A stretch of DNA of 64,000 nt from Chloroflexota bacterium (GTDB lineage Bacteria; Chloroflexota; Anaerolineae; B4-G1; SLSP01): contig JAIOAX010000001.1 of assembly GCA_019873645.1 (NCBI GenBank), positions 186,001-250,000 of the forward strand. Reading direction: 5' to 3'. A program made the translations under genes and the position numbers. Each line of letters starts with the position of its first letter. Position 1 is the first letter of the stretch. Below are positions 55,445 to 63,173 of the stretch, one piece after another. The notes below the pieces were generated by a model. That model had not been told where the DNA came from, did not search any database, and was given only the letters and a program-made list of their open reading frames with translations.

Positions 55445-56425
55445 TCAAGAATTTTTGACTTTCGGTCGCCGGGGATGGACTTTGAACAGCCATGCCGGCA
55501 ACAATGAACACCGGCGGATCGTGTCCACACAATAAGGCGTCCCGTGGACAATCGCCTGCGCCGCCAGCAGGCCACTCTTGACCGCCGGCCCGATGCCTTC
55601 GCCCATGTCGCGCGTCGCCAGACCTGCAGCGTCACCCACAACGAAGGCGTTATCCACACGCAGCGCGTTGGAATCCTGACGCAGGTAGTAGCTATGGCCT
55701 TTGGGGGTAAAGGAGTAATCGCGCACGAGACCACGCCGTGCCAGTTTTTCCACCAGCGCCTCCCAGTGACGTTTGATGGTGTCGCCGTTGGCTTTGAGCG
55801 TCTCCGCCATTCCACCAACGCCGACGTTGACGTAGCCCCCGGACTTGGGCACATACCAGGCATAGCCGGGGAGCCGGTGCTCCATAAACCAGAGGTAACA
55901 GTGCGGGTCACTGTAAGCGTAGGGAAATTCTTCTTCCTGTGTGACGATGAGCGTGTCCGACGCGCGGGGATGCACGTCCTGAAAAAACGTCCGGTAAACC
56001 GGGCAATGCGTCCCGCCTGCGCCCACCAGGTAACGGGCGAAAAACGCACCATCCACGACGTAGCCGCCCTCCACGCGCTCAATCGCCCGCACGTGATGGG
56101 TGACGAGGGGCACGCCTGACCTTTGCAGCAGCCAGTGGTCGAATTCAACACGCCGGATGGCGTACTGCCGACCGGGAAGTGAAAAGTGCAGGCCGCGCAC
56201 CGCGATCCGCAAGGATGTGAAAACGGTGAGACTGTGGGGGTAGGCGTCAGGCTGGATCTCCAGATCGGCAAGCACGTCCGGGGGAATCCAGCCAGCGCAG
56301 AGCTTCACCCGTGGGAACGGTTCGCGGTCCAGCACCAGGCACTCCACGTTATGCCGTTGCAGATACCACGCGCACGCGGCCCCGGCCGGCCCGCCGCCGA
56401 CAATAAGCACGTCCGTCTTGATCAT
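55445..56425 (-). CDS. Geranylgeranyl reductase-like FAD flavoprotein
   Basis: 326 residues from ATG 56425, with GAGAAGA upstream. FAD motif DVLIVGGGPAGAACAWYLQR, FPRVKLCAGWIPPDVL (a PxxKxCxG-like segment of the GGR family), and the C-terminal DNAFVVGDAAGLATRDMGEG followed by IGPAVKSGLLAA. Relatives reduce isoprenoid or fatty double bonds, or are halogenase/hydroxylase-like. It directly follows the cyclopropane synthase, so a role in lipid-chain modification is a reasonable inference. Shorter than typical GGR (about 390), mainly at the C-terminus. Confidence 0.82.
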   Translation of the reverse strand: MIKTDVLIVGGGPAGAACAWYLQRHNVECLVLDREPFPRVKLCAGWIPPDVLADLEIQPDAYPHSLTVFTSLRIAVRGLHFSLPGRQYAIRRVEFDHWLLQRSGVPLVTHHVRAIERVEGGYVVDGAFFARYLVGAGGTHCPVYRTFFQDVHPRASDTLIVTQEEEFPYAYSDPHCYLWFMEHRLPGYAWYVPKSGGYVNVGVGGMAETLKANGDTIKRHWEALVEKLARRGLVRDYSFTPKGHSYYLRQDSNALRVDNAFVVGDAAGLATRDMGEGIGPAVKSGLLAAQAIVHGTPYCVDTIRRCSLLPAWLFKVHPRRPKVKNS

Positions 56426-56433
56426 ATTCTTCT

Positions 56434-57558
56434 CTAACTGAACCGGCAATCAGGTTGCGGCGTGCCGGGGCGGGTCATGACCACCTGCCACAACTGCGTG
56501 GTGCGGGCGCGGAAACCGCCCGCGCTGCTGAGCAGATAGTAACGCCACATCCGGTAGAAGCGTTCGCCATATTTGGCCTTGAGTTCAGGCCAGGCACGCT
56601 CGAAATTGGCGTACCAGGCCATGAGCGTCTTGTCGTAATGCGGGCCGATGTTGTGCCAGTCCTCCATCACAAACAGCCCTTCCATGGCTTTGCCAAGCTG
56701 CGCAATCGAGGGCAACATCCCGTTGGGGAAGATGTACTTCTCCGACCAGGGATCGCCGCCGGTCACGCTGACGTTACCGCCGATGGTGTGGAAGAAGGCA
56801 ATCCCACCCTCTTTCAAACAACGGTCGGTGACTTCCATGTAGGTGCGGTAATTCTTGTAACCCACGTGTTCCATCACACCGATAGAAATCACGGCATCAT
56901 ACGTACCGGTGACATCCCGGTAATCCTGGAGCCGCAGTTCCACCGGCAGCCCCCGGCACAATTCCGTACCTAACTTGACTTGCTCTTTGGAGACGGTGAC
57001 ACCCACGACGTGCGCGCCGTACTTCTCGGCGGCGTATTTGGCGAAACTGCCCCAACCGCAGCCCAGTTCCAGCACATACATTCCGGGTTTCAGGCCAATT
57101 TTCTTGCAGACCAGCTCCAGTTTGGCTTCCTGAGCCTCGTCCAACGTGGTAGCGTTCTTCCAGTAGCCGCAGGTATAGTTGAGACGCGAATCCAACATCG
57201 CCTGATACAGGTCGTTGCCCAGGTCGTAATGGTGTTCGCCGATCTGGAAAGCCCTGGCTTTCGATTGCAAGTTGAAGAGCCTGGAGCGCAGGGCGTGAAA
57301 AGCGATTTTCCAATTGCCTTTGACTTTGGCTTGCAGGTCAGCCCGCAACACTCTGGTGATGAATTCATCGAGCGCCTCGCAATCCCACCAGCCGTCCATA
57401 TAGGACTCGCCGAGACCCAATGAAGCCTCGCGCAACACGCGCTCGTAAAAGCGTGTGTCGTGTACCTGGATATCCCAGACATTGGGGCCGTTGACTTCAA
57501 TGCCGGCCAACGATAATAATTCCCGCGCAATGATTTCATACTGATTCTCCGCCATCAT
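56434..57558 (-). CDS. cfa: Cyclopropane-fatty-acyl-phospholipid synthase family protein
   Basis: 374 residues, strong ribosome site AAGGAGGTGA. It would transfer a methylene (or methyl) from SAM to lipid double bonds. N-terminal lipid-binding domain (1-115, LGLGESYMDGWWDCEALDEF), HHYDLGNDLYQAMLDSRLNY, active-site Cys in TCGYW, and SAM motif YVLELGCGWGSFAKYAAEKY. Late motifs SIGVMEHVGYKNYRTY, then TIGG and YIFPNGMLPS, are all family hallmarks. First gene of a three-gene lipid operon with the reductase and the MFS protein. Confidence 0.93.
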   Translation of the reverse strand: MMAENQYEIIARELLSLAGIEVNGPNVWDIQVHDTRFYERVLREASLGLGESYMDGWWDCEALDEFITRVLRADLQAKVKGNWKIAFHALRSRLFNLQSKARAFQIGEHHYDLGNDLYQAMLDSRLNYTCGYWKNATTLDEAQEAKLELVCKKIGLKPGMYVLELGCGWGSFAKYAAEKYGAHVVGVTVSKEQVKLGTELCRGLPVELRLQDYRDVTGTYDAVISIGVMEHVGYKNYRTYMEVTDRCLKEGGIAFFHTIGGNVSVTGGDPWSEKYIFPNGMLPSIAQLGKAMEGLFVMEDWHNIGPHYDKTLMAWYANFERAWPELKAKYGERFYRMWRYYLLSSAGGFRARTTQLWQVVMTRPGTPQPDCRFS

Positions 57559-57715
57559 TCACCTCCTTTTGTAGAGTTTGAACGTTGACACATTGGCACA
57601 TTTGGGCGTGATTGTACTCTTAAAATGTTACCGTGCAATGGAAAGCATAGGAAATATCGCCGGGGCTGATTGATCCTCTACACCCACGGCCCCGCCTCAA
57701 AGAGGGCAGGGAGGT

Positions 57716-57812
57716 GAATAGGGGGGATTTTGGGCAGCGAAGCCGCCCAAAATCTCCCCTTTGAGAAATCCCCCGCTCTCCCCGCGTGCGGGGAGAGCGG
57801 GGGCAGGGGGTG
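57716..57812. repeat. Tandem palindromes GGGGATTTTGGGC and CCCCCGCTCTCCCCGC
   Basis: The first hairpin pairs 57723-57735 with 57745-57759. The second is a perfect 16-bp inverted repeat, 57770-57785 against 57788-57803, with a two-base centre. Then GGCAGGGGGTGAGAGG. Confidence 0.82.
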
Positions 57813-57845
57813 AGAGGGGAAAACTCAACAAAACTGCCCCCGTCC

Positions 57846-57856
57846 TGAAATGCACC
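57846..57856 (+). repeat. Isolated end TGAAATGCACC of the GGTGCATTTCA element
   Basis: Preceded by ACTGCCCCCGTCC as in the right ends of copies 1 and 2; no matching left end is nearby. Confidence 0.7.
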
Positions 57857-57923
57857 CACTGATCTTGTGTTATACCGGCGAAGGCAGTATAATATACAGG
57901 AGTTACGCACCTGGTCATTTTCT

Positions 57924-57993
57924 GACAGGATTTTCAGGATTGAAAAAGGCTTTATGAGAGCTTTTTCATCCTGTCAATCTTGTAAATCCTGTC
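57924..57993. repeat. GACAGGATTT low-complexity hairpin
   Basis: Outer arms GACAGGATTT and AAATCCTGTC are perfect; inner units TTCAGGATTGAAAAAG and CTTTTTCATCCTGTCAATC pair imperfectly. It lies 49 bases before the VapB start. Confidence 0.75.
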
Positions 57994-58042
57994 CAAAGAA
58001 ATGAACCGCGTAACTACTGTCATACACATACAAGGTAAAGCG

Positions 58043-58267
58043 ATGGGTGAGACTGTCCGCACTAATGTCATGTTGGATCAAACGTTAATTGCCGAAGCTT
58101 TGGCGCTCACCGGTCTCAAAACCAAAAAAGCGGTTATCGAGGAAGCGTTACGTACTCTTACGCGCCTCAAACGGCAGGAACGTATCCGCGCCTTGCGTGG
58201 GCAATTACACTGGGAAGGCGACCTCGATACACTCCGACTGAACAGAGTTGACCATGTGGTTGGTTGA
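58043..58267 (+). CDS. vapB: VapB-type antitoxin
   Basis: 74 residues from ATG 58043 (AAGG upstream). VRTNVMLDQTLIAEALALTG and LKTKKAVIEEALRTLTRLKR match the ribbon-helix-helix VapB family (PF09957), with a C-terminal toxin-wrapping tail (LRGQLHWEGDLDTLR). It overlaps the toxin gene by 14 bases. Expected to repress the pair's own promoter together with the toxin. Confidence 0.85.
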   Translation: MGETVRTNVMLDQTLIAEALALTGLKTKKAVIEEALRTLTRLKRQERIRALRGQLHWEGDLDTLRLNRVDHVVG

Positions 58268-58652
58268 TACTTCGGTATGGATTGCCTATTTCAATGGCAT
58301 CGCCATGCCGCAAACCGATCGTCTGGATGCGGCTCTGGGACATGAAGCCATCTGCTTGGTTGACCTCATTCTCTGCGAGGTATTGCAAGGCTTTCAACGC
58401 CAAAGTGAATTTGAAGCAGCCCAAACCGCCCTCCTTGCATTTCCGATCTACCCTCTAGGTGGCGTTGAGCTGGCATTGCAAAGCGCCGAATACTACCGTA
58501 CTTTGCGCCGACGGGGCGTCACGGTGCGCAAGACGATAGATTGTCTCATCGCCACATTTGCCATCACCAACGAAATGTGGCTGTTGCACAACGACCGTGA
58601 TTTCGATCCCTTTGAAACCTGTTTGGGTCTCAAAAGTGATACACTAAAATAG
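58254..58652 (+). CDS. vapC: VapC-type PIN ribonuclease toxin
   Basis: 132 residues from ATG 58254. All PIN acidic residues are visible: Asp in WLVDTSVWIAYF, Glu in LILCEVLQGF, Asp in RKTIDCLIATFAI and Asp in LLHNDRDFDPFE. Standard length. It probably cleaves tRNA or other RNA when freed from VapB. An intact, canonical toxin. Confidence 0.9.
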   Translation: MWLVDTSVWIAYFNGIAMPQTDRLDAALGHEAICLVDLILCEVLQGFQRQSEFEAAQTALLAFPIYPLGGVELALQSAEYYRTLRRRGVTVRKTIDCLIATFAITNEMWLLHNDRDFDPFETCLGLKSDTLK

Positions 58653-58692
58653 CGTTGTTGGTAGATTGCATATTTCATACAAGGAGACACCC

Positions 58693-59898
58693 ATGGACGA
58701 AACCACACGCCAAACCTACATCCACAAAGCCGAAACCGAACTGCGGGAGAACATCCTTCCCTTTTGGATGAAGTACACCGTTGATCAAGAGCGCGGCGGG
58801 TTCTATGGGGAAATCTCCAACACGCTGGACGTGGACAAGGACGCGCCGCGCGGCGCGCTGCTCACTTCGCGCATCCTGTGGACATACAGCGCCGCTTACA
58901 AACGCTACCACGCCCCGGAGTACCTGGAAATGGCCCGGTGGGCCTACGACGATTTGCTGACGCATTTCTGGGACGCCACCTACGGCGGCCTGTACTGGAT
59001 GATCGCGGCAAACGGAGAACCGCTGCGTCCCCGCAAGCAAATCTACGGGCAGGCGTTCGGCATCTACGCGCTCGCCGAGTATTACAGCGCCACAGGCGAA
59101 CAGAACGCGCTTGACAAAGCCATCACTCTCTTCCGCCTGCTGGAAGAACACAGCCACGACCCGCAATACGGTGGCTACTTCGAGGCTTACACGCGCGATT
59201 GGCGTCTCGAATCCGACCTGCGCCTCAGCGCTGTGGATATGAACGAGAAAAAGTCCATGAACACGCATCTGCACGTGATGGAAGCGTACACGAACCTGCT
59301 GCGCGTCTGGGATAATGAAGCCCTGCGTCTGCGTCAAGCAGAAAATGTGGACATTATGATGCACCGCATCATCAGCCCAAAGACATTCCACACGCTCCTG
59401 TTCTTCGACGAAGCCTGGACCCCGCGCAGCGACCGCATCTCCTACGGCCACGACATCGAAACAAACTGGCTACTCGTGGAATCCGCCGAGGTCTTGGGGG
59501 ATGAGCAACGCCTTGCGGAGGCCAAGACCATCGCGGTGCAGATGGCGCAGGCAGTCTACACTGAAGGGTTGGACGCCGAAGGCGGCCTGGTCAACGACGG
59601 CGATCCACGCGGCGTCATTGACGCAGATTTCGAGTGGTGGCCGCAGGCCGAAGCCGCCGTCGGCTTCCTCAACGCCTACCAGATTTCCGGGCAATCACAC
59701 TTCCTGGAAGCTGCGCTGCGCAGTTGGGATTTCATCGAGCGCCACTTTATTGACCGGCAGTATGGGGAATGGTTCCGCCACGTGAGCAAGGACTACGTGG
59801 TGGATCTATCCGCCCCCAAAGTCAGCTTCTGGAAGTGCCCGTATCACAACAGCCGGGCGTGTATGGAGCTGATAGACCGGTTGGGGAAAATGGTTTAG
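58693..59898 (+). CDS. AGE-family epimerase, probably cellobiose 2-epimerase
   Basis: 401 residues from ATG 58693, with AAGGAG six bases upstream. An (alpha/alpha)6-barrel enzyme converting a glucose end to mannose in beta-1,4 disaccharides, or related. Key motifs: DQERGGFYGEI, SMNTHLHVMEAYTNL (His), SYGHDIETNWLL (His) and FWKCPYHNSRACME (His), the set typical of cellobiose 2-epimerases rather than N-acylglucosamine epimerases. Cytoplasmic. It converges with the aminotransferase and overlaps it by four bases. Monocistronic. Confidence 0.87.
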   Translation: MDETTRQTYIHKAETELRENILPFWMKYTVDQERGGFYGEISNTLDVDKDAPRGALLTSRILWTYSAAYKRYHAPEYLEMARWAYDDLLTHFWDATYGGLYWMIAANGEPLRPRKQIYGQAFGIYALAEYYSATGEQNALDKAITLFRLLEEHSHDPQYGGYFEAYTRDWRLESDLRLSAVDMNEKKSMNTHLHVMEAYTNLLRVWDNEALRLRQAENVDIMMHRIISPKTFHTLLFFDEAWTPRSDRISYGHDIETNWLLVESAEVLGDEQRLAEAKTIAVQMAQAVYTEGLDAEGGLVNDGDPRGVIDADFEWWPQAEAAVGFLNAYQISGQSHFLEAALRSWDFIERHFIDRQYGEWFRHVSKDYVVDLSAPKVSFWKCPYHNSRACMELIDRLGKMV

Positions 59899-61064
59899 CG
59901 GAGTCTGGCAAGCGCGTCGGCAATGCGTACCAGCGCCCGCTGAATATTCTCCAGCGAATTAGCATAACACAGCCGCAGATACCCCTCGCCATACGCACCG
60001 AAGGCCGTCCCCGGCAACACCGCAACGCCGGCCTCATCGAGAAGATAATCGGCGAGCCAATCGGCACTGCGCCCCAACGCCGTGATGTTGGGGAAGGTGT
60101 AGAACGCACCGCGCGGCATCTGGCAGCGTATGCCGGGGATCGCGTTCAGACCGGCGACGAGGACATTGCGCCGTCGCTGATATTCGGCCACCACTACGTC
60201 CACCGGCTCCTGCGGGCCGGTCAACGCTTCGATGCCCGCATACTGCGTAAAAGCAGCCGTACAGCCGATGGAATGGGTCAACAACAGGTTCACCCGCTCA
60301 GCCAGTGCCTCCGGCATAATCCCGAACCCCAACCGCCAACCGGTCATCGCATACGTCTTGGAGAAACCATCGCAGATGATCGTGCGTTCCAGCATCCCCG
60401 GCAACGCCGCAATGCTCGGCACCGGGATGCCATCGAACGCCAGACGCGCGTAAATCTCATCGGAGAGCACCCAGAAATCGTACTTCTGCGCCGCCACTGC
60501 GATGTGCTCCAACACCGGCCACGAGAGCACCCCGCCTGTCGGATTGCTCGGCGAGTTGAGGATCACCATGCGGGTGCGGGGACTCACCAGTCGGTCGAAG
60601 GCATCCAGGTCGAAGGCGAAGTCGTTCTCCTCGCGCAGCGGCACCGGAACCGGCACGCCGCCCGCTACGCCGACCATTGCAGCGTAGGTGGGAAAGCCGG
60701 GATCGGGGTAAAGCACTTCATCGCCGGGATGGACGAGGGCCAACGTTGGGAAAAACATGAGCGGCTTCGTGCCCGGGCCAACGAGCACCTGGGATGGGCG
60801 AATTTCGATGCCGCGCCGTCGCCCGGCATCCGCTGCGATGGCTTCGCGCAACGGTAAAATCCCGGCCGGGACGGTGTAGCGCGTATGCCCGGCCTCGATG
60901 GCGGCAATCCCCGCGCGGGTGATATTGTCGAACGTGGGGAAGTCCGGCTGCCCTAGCTCCAGGTGAATGATGTCGCGCCCCTGCGCTTCAAGGGCCTGCG
61001 CACGCCCCAGCATATAATAAGCCCCTTCCGGCTCCAAATGTCGAACACGTTCGGCGAATTCCAT
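59895..61064 (-). CDS. PLP-dependent aminotransferase (class I/II)
   Basis: 389 residues from ATG 61064, five bases after GGAGG (ATG 61067 and TTG 61076 are also in frame). Aspartate-aminotransferase fold: DIIHLELGQPDFPTFDNITR, HTRYTVPAGILPLREAIA, LNSPSNPTGGVLS, SDEIYARLAFDG and the Schiff-base Lys in DGFSKTYAMTGWRLGFGI. The substrate is probably an amino acid/2-oxoacid pair. A TATAAT box (61149-61144 on the minus strand) precedes it. Confidence 0.9.
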   Translation of the reverse strand: MEFAERVRHLEPEGAYYMLGRAQALEAQGRDIIHLELGQPDFPTFDNITRAGIAAIEAGHTRYTVPAGILPLREAIAADAGRRRGIEIRPSQVLVGPGTKPLMFFPTLALVHPGDEVLYPDPGFPTYAAMVGVAGGVPVPVPLREENDFAFDLDAFDRLVSPRTRMVILNSPSNPTGGVLSWPVLEHIAVAAQKYDFWVLSDEIYARLAFDGIPVPSIAALPGMLERTIICDGFSKTYAMTGWRLGFGIMPEALAERVNLLLTHSIGCTAAFTQYAGIEALTGPQEPVDVVVAEYQRRRNVLVAGLNAIPGIRCQMPRGAFYTFPNITALGRSADWLADYLLDEAGVAVLPGTAFGAYGEGYLRLCYANSLENIQRALVRIADALARLR

Positions 61065-61081
61065 CATGGCCTCCAAAAGTT

Positions 61082-61130
61082 GGGGAGTTGTTAGTCGTCA
61101 GTCGGATAGTCGTTAGTCGGGCAGTCTATA
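61082..61130 (-). repeat. GTTAGTCG-type low-complexity spacer
   Basis: Units GTTAGTCGTCAGTCGGATAG and TCGTTAGTCGGGCAGTC lie upstream of the aminotransferase, in its probable leader. Confidence 0.6.
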
Positions 61131-61233
61131 AGGATTTCAAGATTATAACATCACAAAAGCCGCTAGACAAACCAGGATACTGAGAGTAAGAGACCTTGTC
61201 GCCTGTCCCCAAAGACTAAGAAACGCGGTATAA

Positions 61234-61491
<258 letters not shown>

Positions 61492-61499
61492 ACGCTGCG

Positions 61500-61852
61500 A
61501 TGAAATTCAAGGTTGATGAGAATTTGCCGGTCGAGGTAGCCAATTTGCTACGCCAGATTGGCTACGATGCCATTACTGTCGTTGAACAACATCTGGAAGG
61601 CTGGCCCGATTCGATATTGCTGCTGTATGCCAGGAGGAAGAGCGCGTCTTGATTACCCTGGATACAGATTTTGCTGACATCCGTGCTTATCCGCCGGTGC
61701 AATTCCCCGGCTTGATAGTCCTGCGTTTACAAAGACAGGACAAACCCCACGTTGTCGAGGTCATGAAACACCTGATCCCCCTGCTTTCTAGCGAACCACT
61801 TGAACACCTCTTATGGATTGTTGAAGAGAGGCAGCTACGGATTAGGGGGTAA
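61500..61852 (+). pseudogene. Frameshifted DUF5615 PIN-like toxin gene
   Basis: Starts at ATG 61500: MKFKVDENLPVEVANLLRQI and GYDAITVVEQHLEGWPD. Near 61612 one base is missing; after it the +2 frame continues with DIAAVCQEEERVLITLDTDF, ADIRAYPPVQFPGLIVLRL and on to the stop at 61850-61852. Together they make a complete DUF5615 protein with conserved KVDENLP and TLDTDFADI. As written the toxin is truncated after about 50 codons. It could be a true mutation or a sequencing error. The 3' end overlaps the LCP gene. Confidence 0.85.
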
Positions 61853-63031
61853 GGTCACCGGAATCCCTGACGAGTCAGGAGACGTGGAGACGCCGAAAAT
61901 CTCATCGCGCAAAGGGCGGATTTCGTCCCACAGGGGCAGCAGCACTTGACCGCCGTTGGGCGTCGTCCAGGGACGCACACAGGCACCGTCAATCACCCGG
62001 AAGCGAATGTTTGCCCGTTCCACTTGAAACACCTGGACTCCTAGACTGACGATCACATCCAGCGGCATATCGGTCTGCACAGAGGCTTGCAGCGTCGCGT
62101 AAATTTCCGGGGCGTTGTCTACCAGTTCCGGCAGGAGCTGCAAGTCGGTAATACGCTTGAGGACGGCGCGCACAATCTGTTGCTGCCGGCGCGCACGTTC
62201 GAGATCGCCGCCGTTGTAGCGCGTGCGGGCGTACTTCAACGCCATATCCCCGTCAAAATGATGCAGTCCGGCTTCAATATAAAGCCGCCCGAAAACTTCC
62301 TCGCCATCCGGCCCCCAGAAGGGATAGTTGGGATCGTCAATCGTGCGCTCCACGTTGACATCAATGCCGCCGATGAGGTCTATCAGTTTCACAAAACTTT
62401 GGAAATCCACACGCACATAATGTTGGACCGCCACCCCGAAGTTCCGCCGCACGGTTTCCATCGCTAATGCCGGGCCGCCGCCGGGATAATGGCTCACATC
62501 CCCCAGGTAGTAGGCCGTGTTGATGCGTCCGTTGTCGTGTTCGGGGATGGCTACCCACAGATCGCGGGGAATCGAAAGCGCGCCGGCCTGTCCACTTGAG
62601 GGATCGAGCGTCAACAGCATGATGGTGTCCGTTTGCCAGGGGCCGTTCTCCTGCGGGCGGACGTCGCTCCCGAGCAACAGGATCGTGGTACGGCTCAAAT
62701 TGCGGCGGATAGGGGACAAGGGAATCGAAACGGGAGGCTCTGCGCCGTCAGGAGGCAAAGGCTCGGTTGTGGGTTGAGGGTTGGGAGTTGAGGTTGAAGG
62801 GTTGGGGGGTATGGGTTGAGGATTGGAGGTTGAAGAAGAAGAAGTCACAGAAGCCGGCGCGGGAGCTGATGCGGCAGTCGCTGCGGCATGTTGGCGCATC
62901 CGATGCAGAACAAAACTCCCCAGGGCAACGAATACCAAAATCCCCAGGGCCAGGCTGACGAGCATCGCCCACGAGGGCCGGGATTTGAGATGGACATTCA
63001 CATCGGAAGGCACGTTGTTCTCCAAGGGCAT
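61835..63031 (-). CDS. LytR-CpsA-Psr family cell-wall glycopolymer ligase
   Basis: Attaches lipid-linked glycopolymers to the cell wall. 398 residues from ATG 63031. A cytoplasmic tail is followed by one helix (MLVSLALGILVFVALGSFVL), a Ser/Pro/Asn linker (about 60-105) encoded by low-complexity repeat, and the LCP domain (about 115-385) with ILLLGSDVRPQENGPWQTDT, LSIPRDLWVAIPEHDNGRIN and ALKYARTRYNGGDLERARRQ, including conserved Arg and Asp residues. TATAAT lies 12 bases upstream with no ribosome site. It fits the glycan locus as the final transfer step. Confidence 0.9.
   Translation of the reverse strand: MPLENNVPSDVNVHLKSRPSWAMLVSLALGILVFVALGSFVLHRMRQHAAATAASAPAPASVTSSSSTSNPQPIPPNPSTSTPNPQPTTEPLPPDGAEPPVSIPLSPIRRNLSRTTILLLGSDVRPQENGPWQTDTIMLLTLDPSSGQAGALSIPRDLWVAIPEHDNGRINTAYYLGDVSHYPGGGPALAMETVRRNFGVAVQHYVRVDFQSFVKLIDLIGGIDVNVERTIDDPNYPFWGPDGEEVFGRLYIEAGLHHFDGDMALKYARTRYNGGDLERARRQQQIVRAVLKRITDLQLLPELVDNAPEIYATLQASVQTDMPLDVIVSLGVQVFQVERANIRFRVIDGACVRPWTTPNGGQVLLPLWDEIRPLRDEIFGVSTSPDSSGIPVTLPPNP
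62757..62850 (-). repeat. In-frame low-complexity repeat coding the LCP linker
   Basis: On the coding strand CTCAACCCACAACC, CTCAACTCCCAACC and CTTCAACCTC units give the linker residues SNPQPIPPNPSTSTPNPQP. Confidence 0.7.
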
Positions 63032-63088
63032 CTGCTGGTAATGATTATAGCATACAGGATGCACACGCAAGCACATTCTAAATGCATG

Positions 63089-63170
63089 CCAATCAGCAGA
63101 TTAAGCAGATTTAGCAGACCAAGCGCGTTAGGTTGCCTGAAAATCTGCTTAATCTACTCAATCTGCTGAC
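63089..63170. repeat. CAGATTAAGCAGATT palindromic spacer
   Basis: CAATCAGCAGATTAAGCAG at the left and CTGCTTAATCTACTCAATC with TGCTG at the right are complementary and can form a hairpin between two minus-strand genes. Same unit as at 2088. Confidence 0.75.
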
Positions 63171-63173
63171 CCA

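Larger units (their letters stand above)
57559..58042. other. Repeat-filled spacer before the VapBC pair
   Basis: No gene. It holds two palindromes (57716-57812), a lone end of the GGTGCATTTCA element (57846-57856) and the GACAGGATTT hairpin (57924-57993). Confidence 0.7.

Noticed and set aside
57716..57993. CRISPR-like array in the repeat-rich spacer
   Set aside because: The palindromes differ from one another and there are no regularly spaced identical repeats. No cas genes are nearby.
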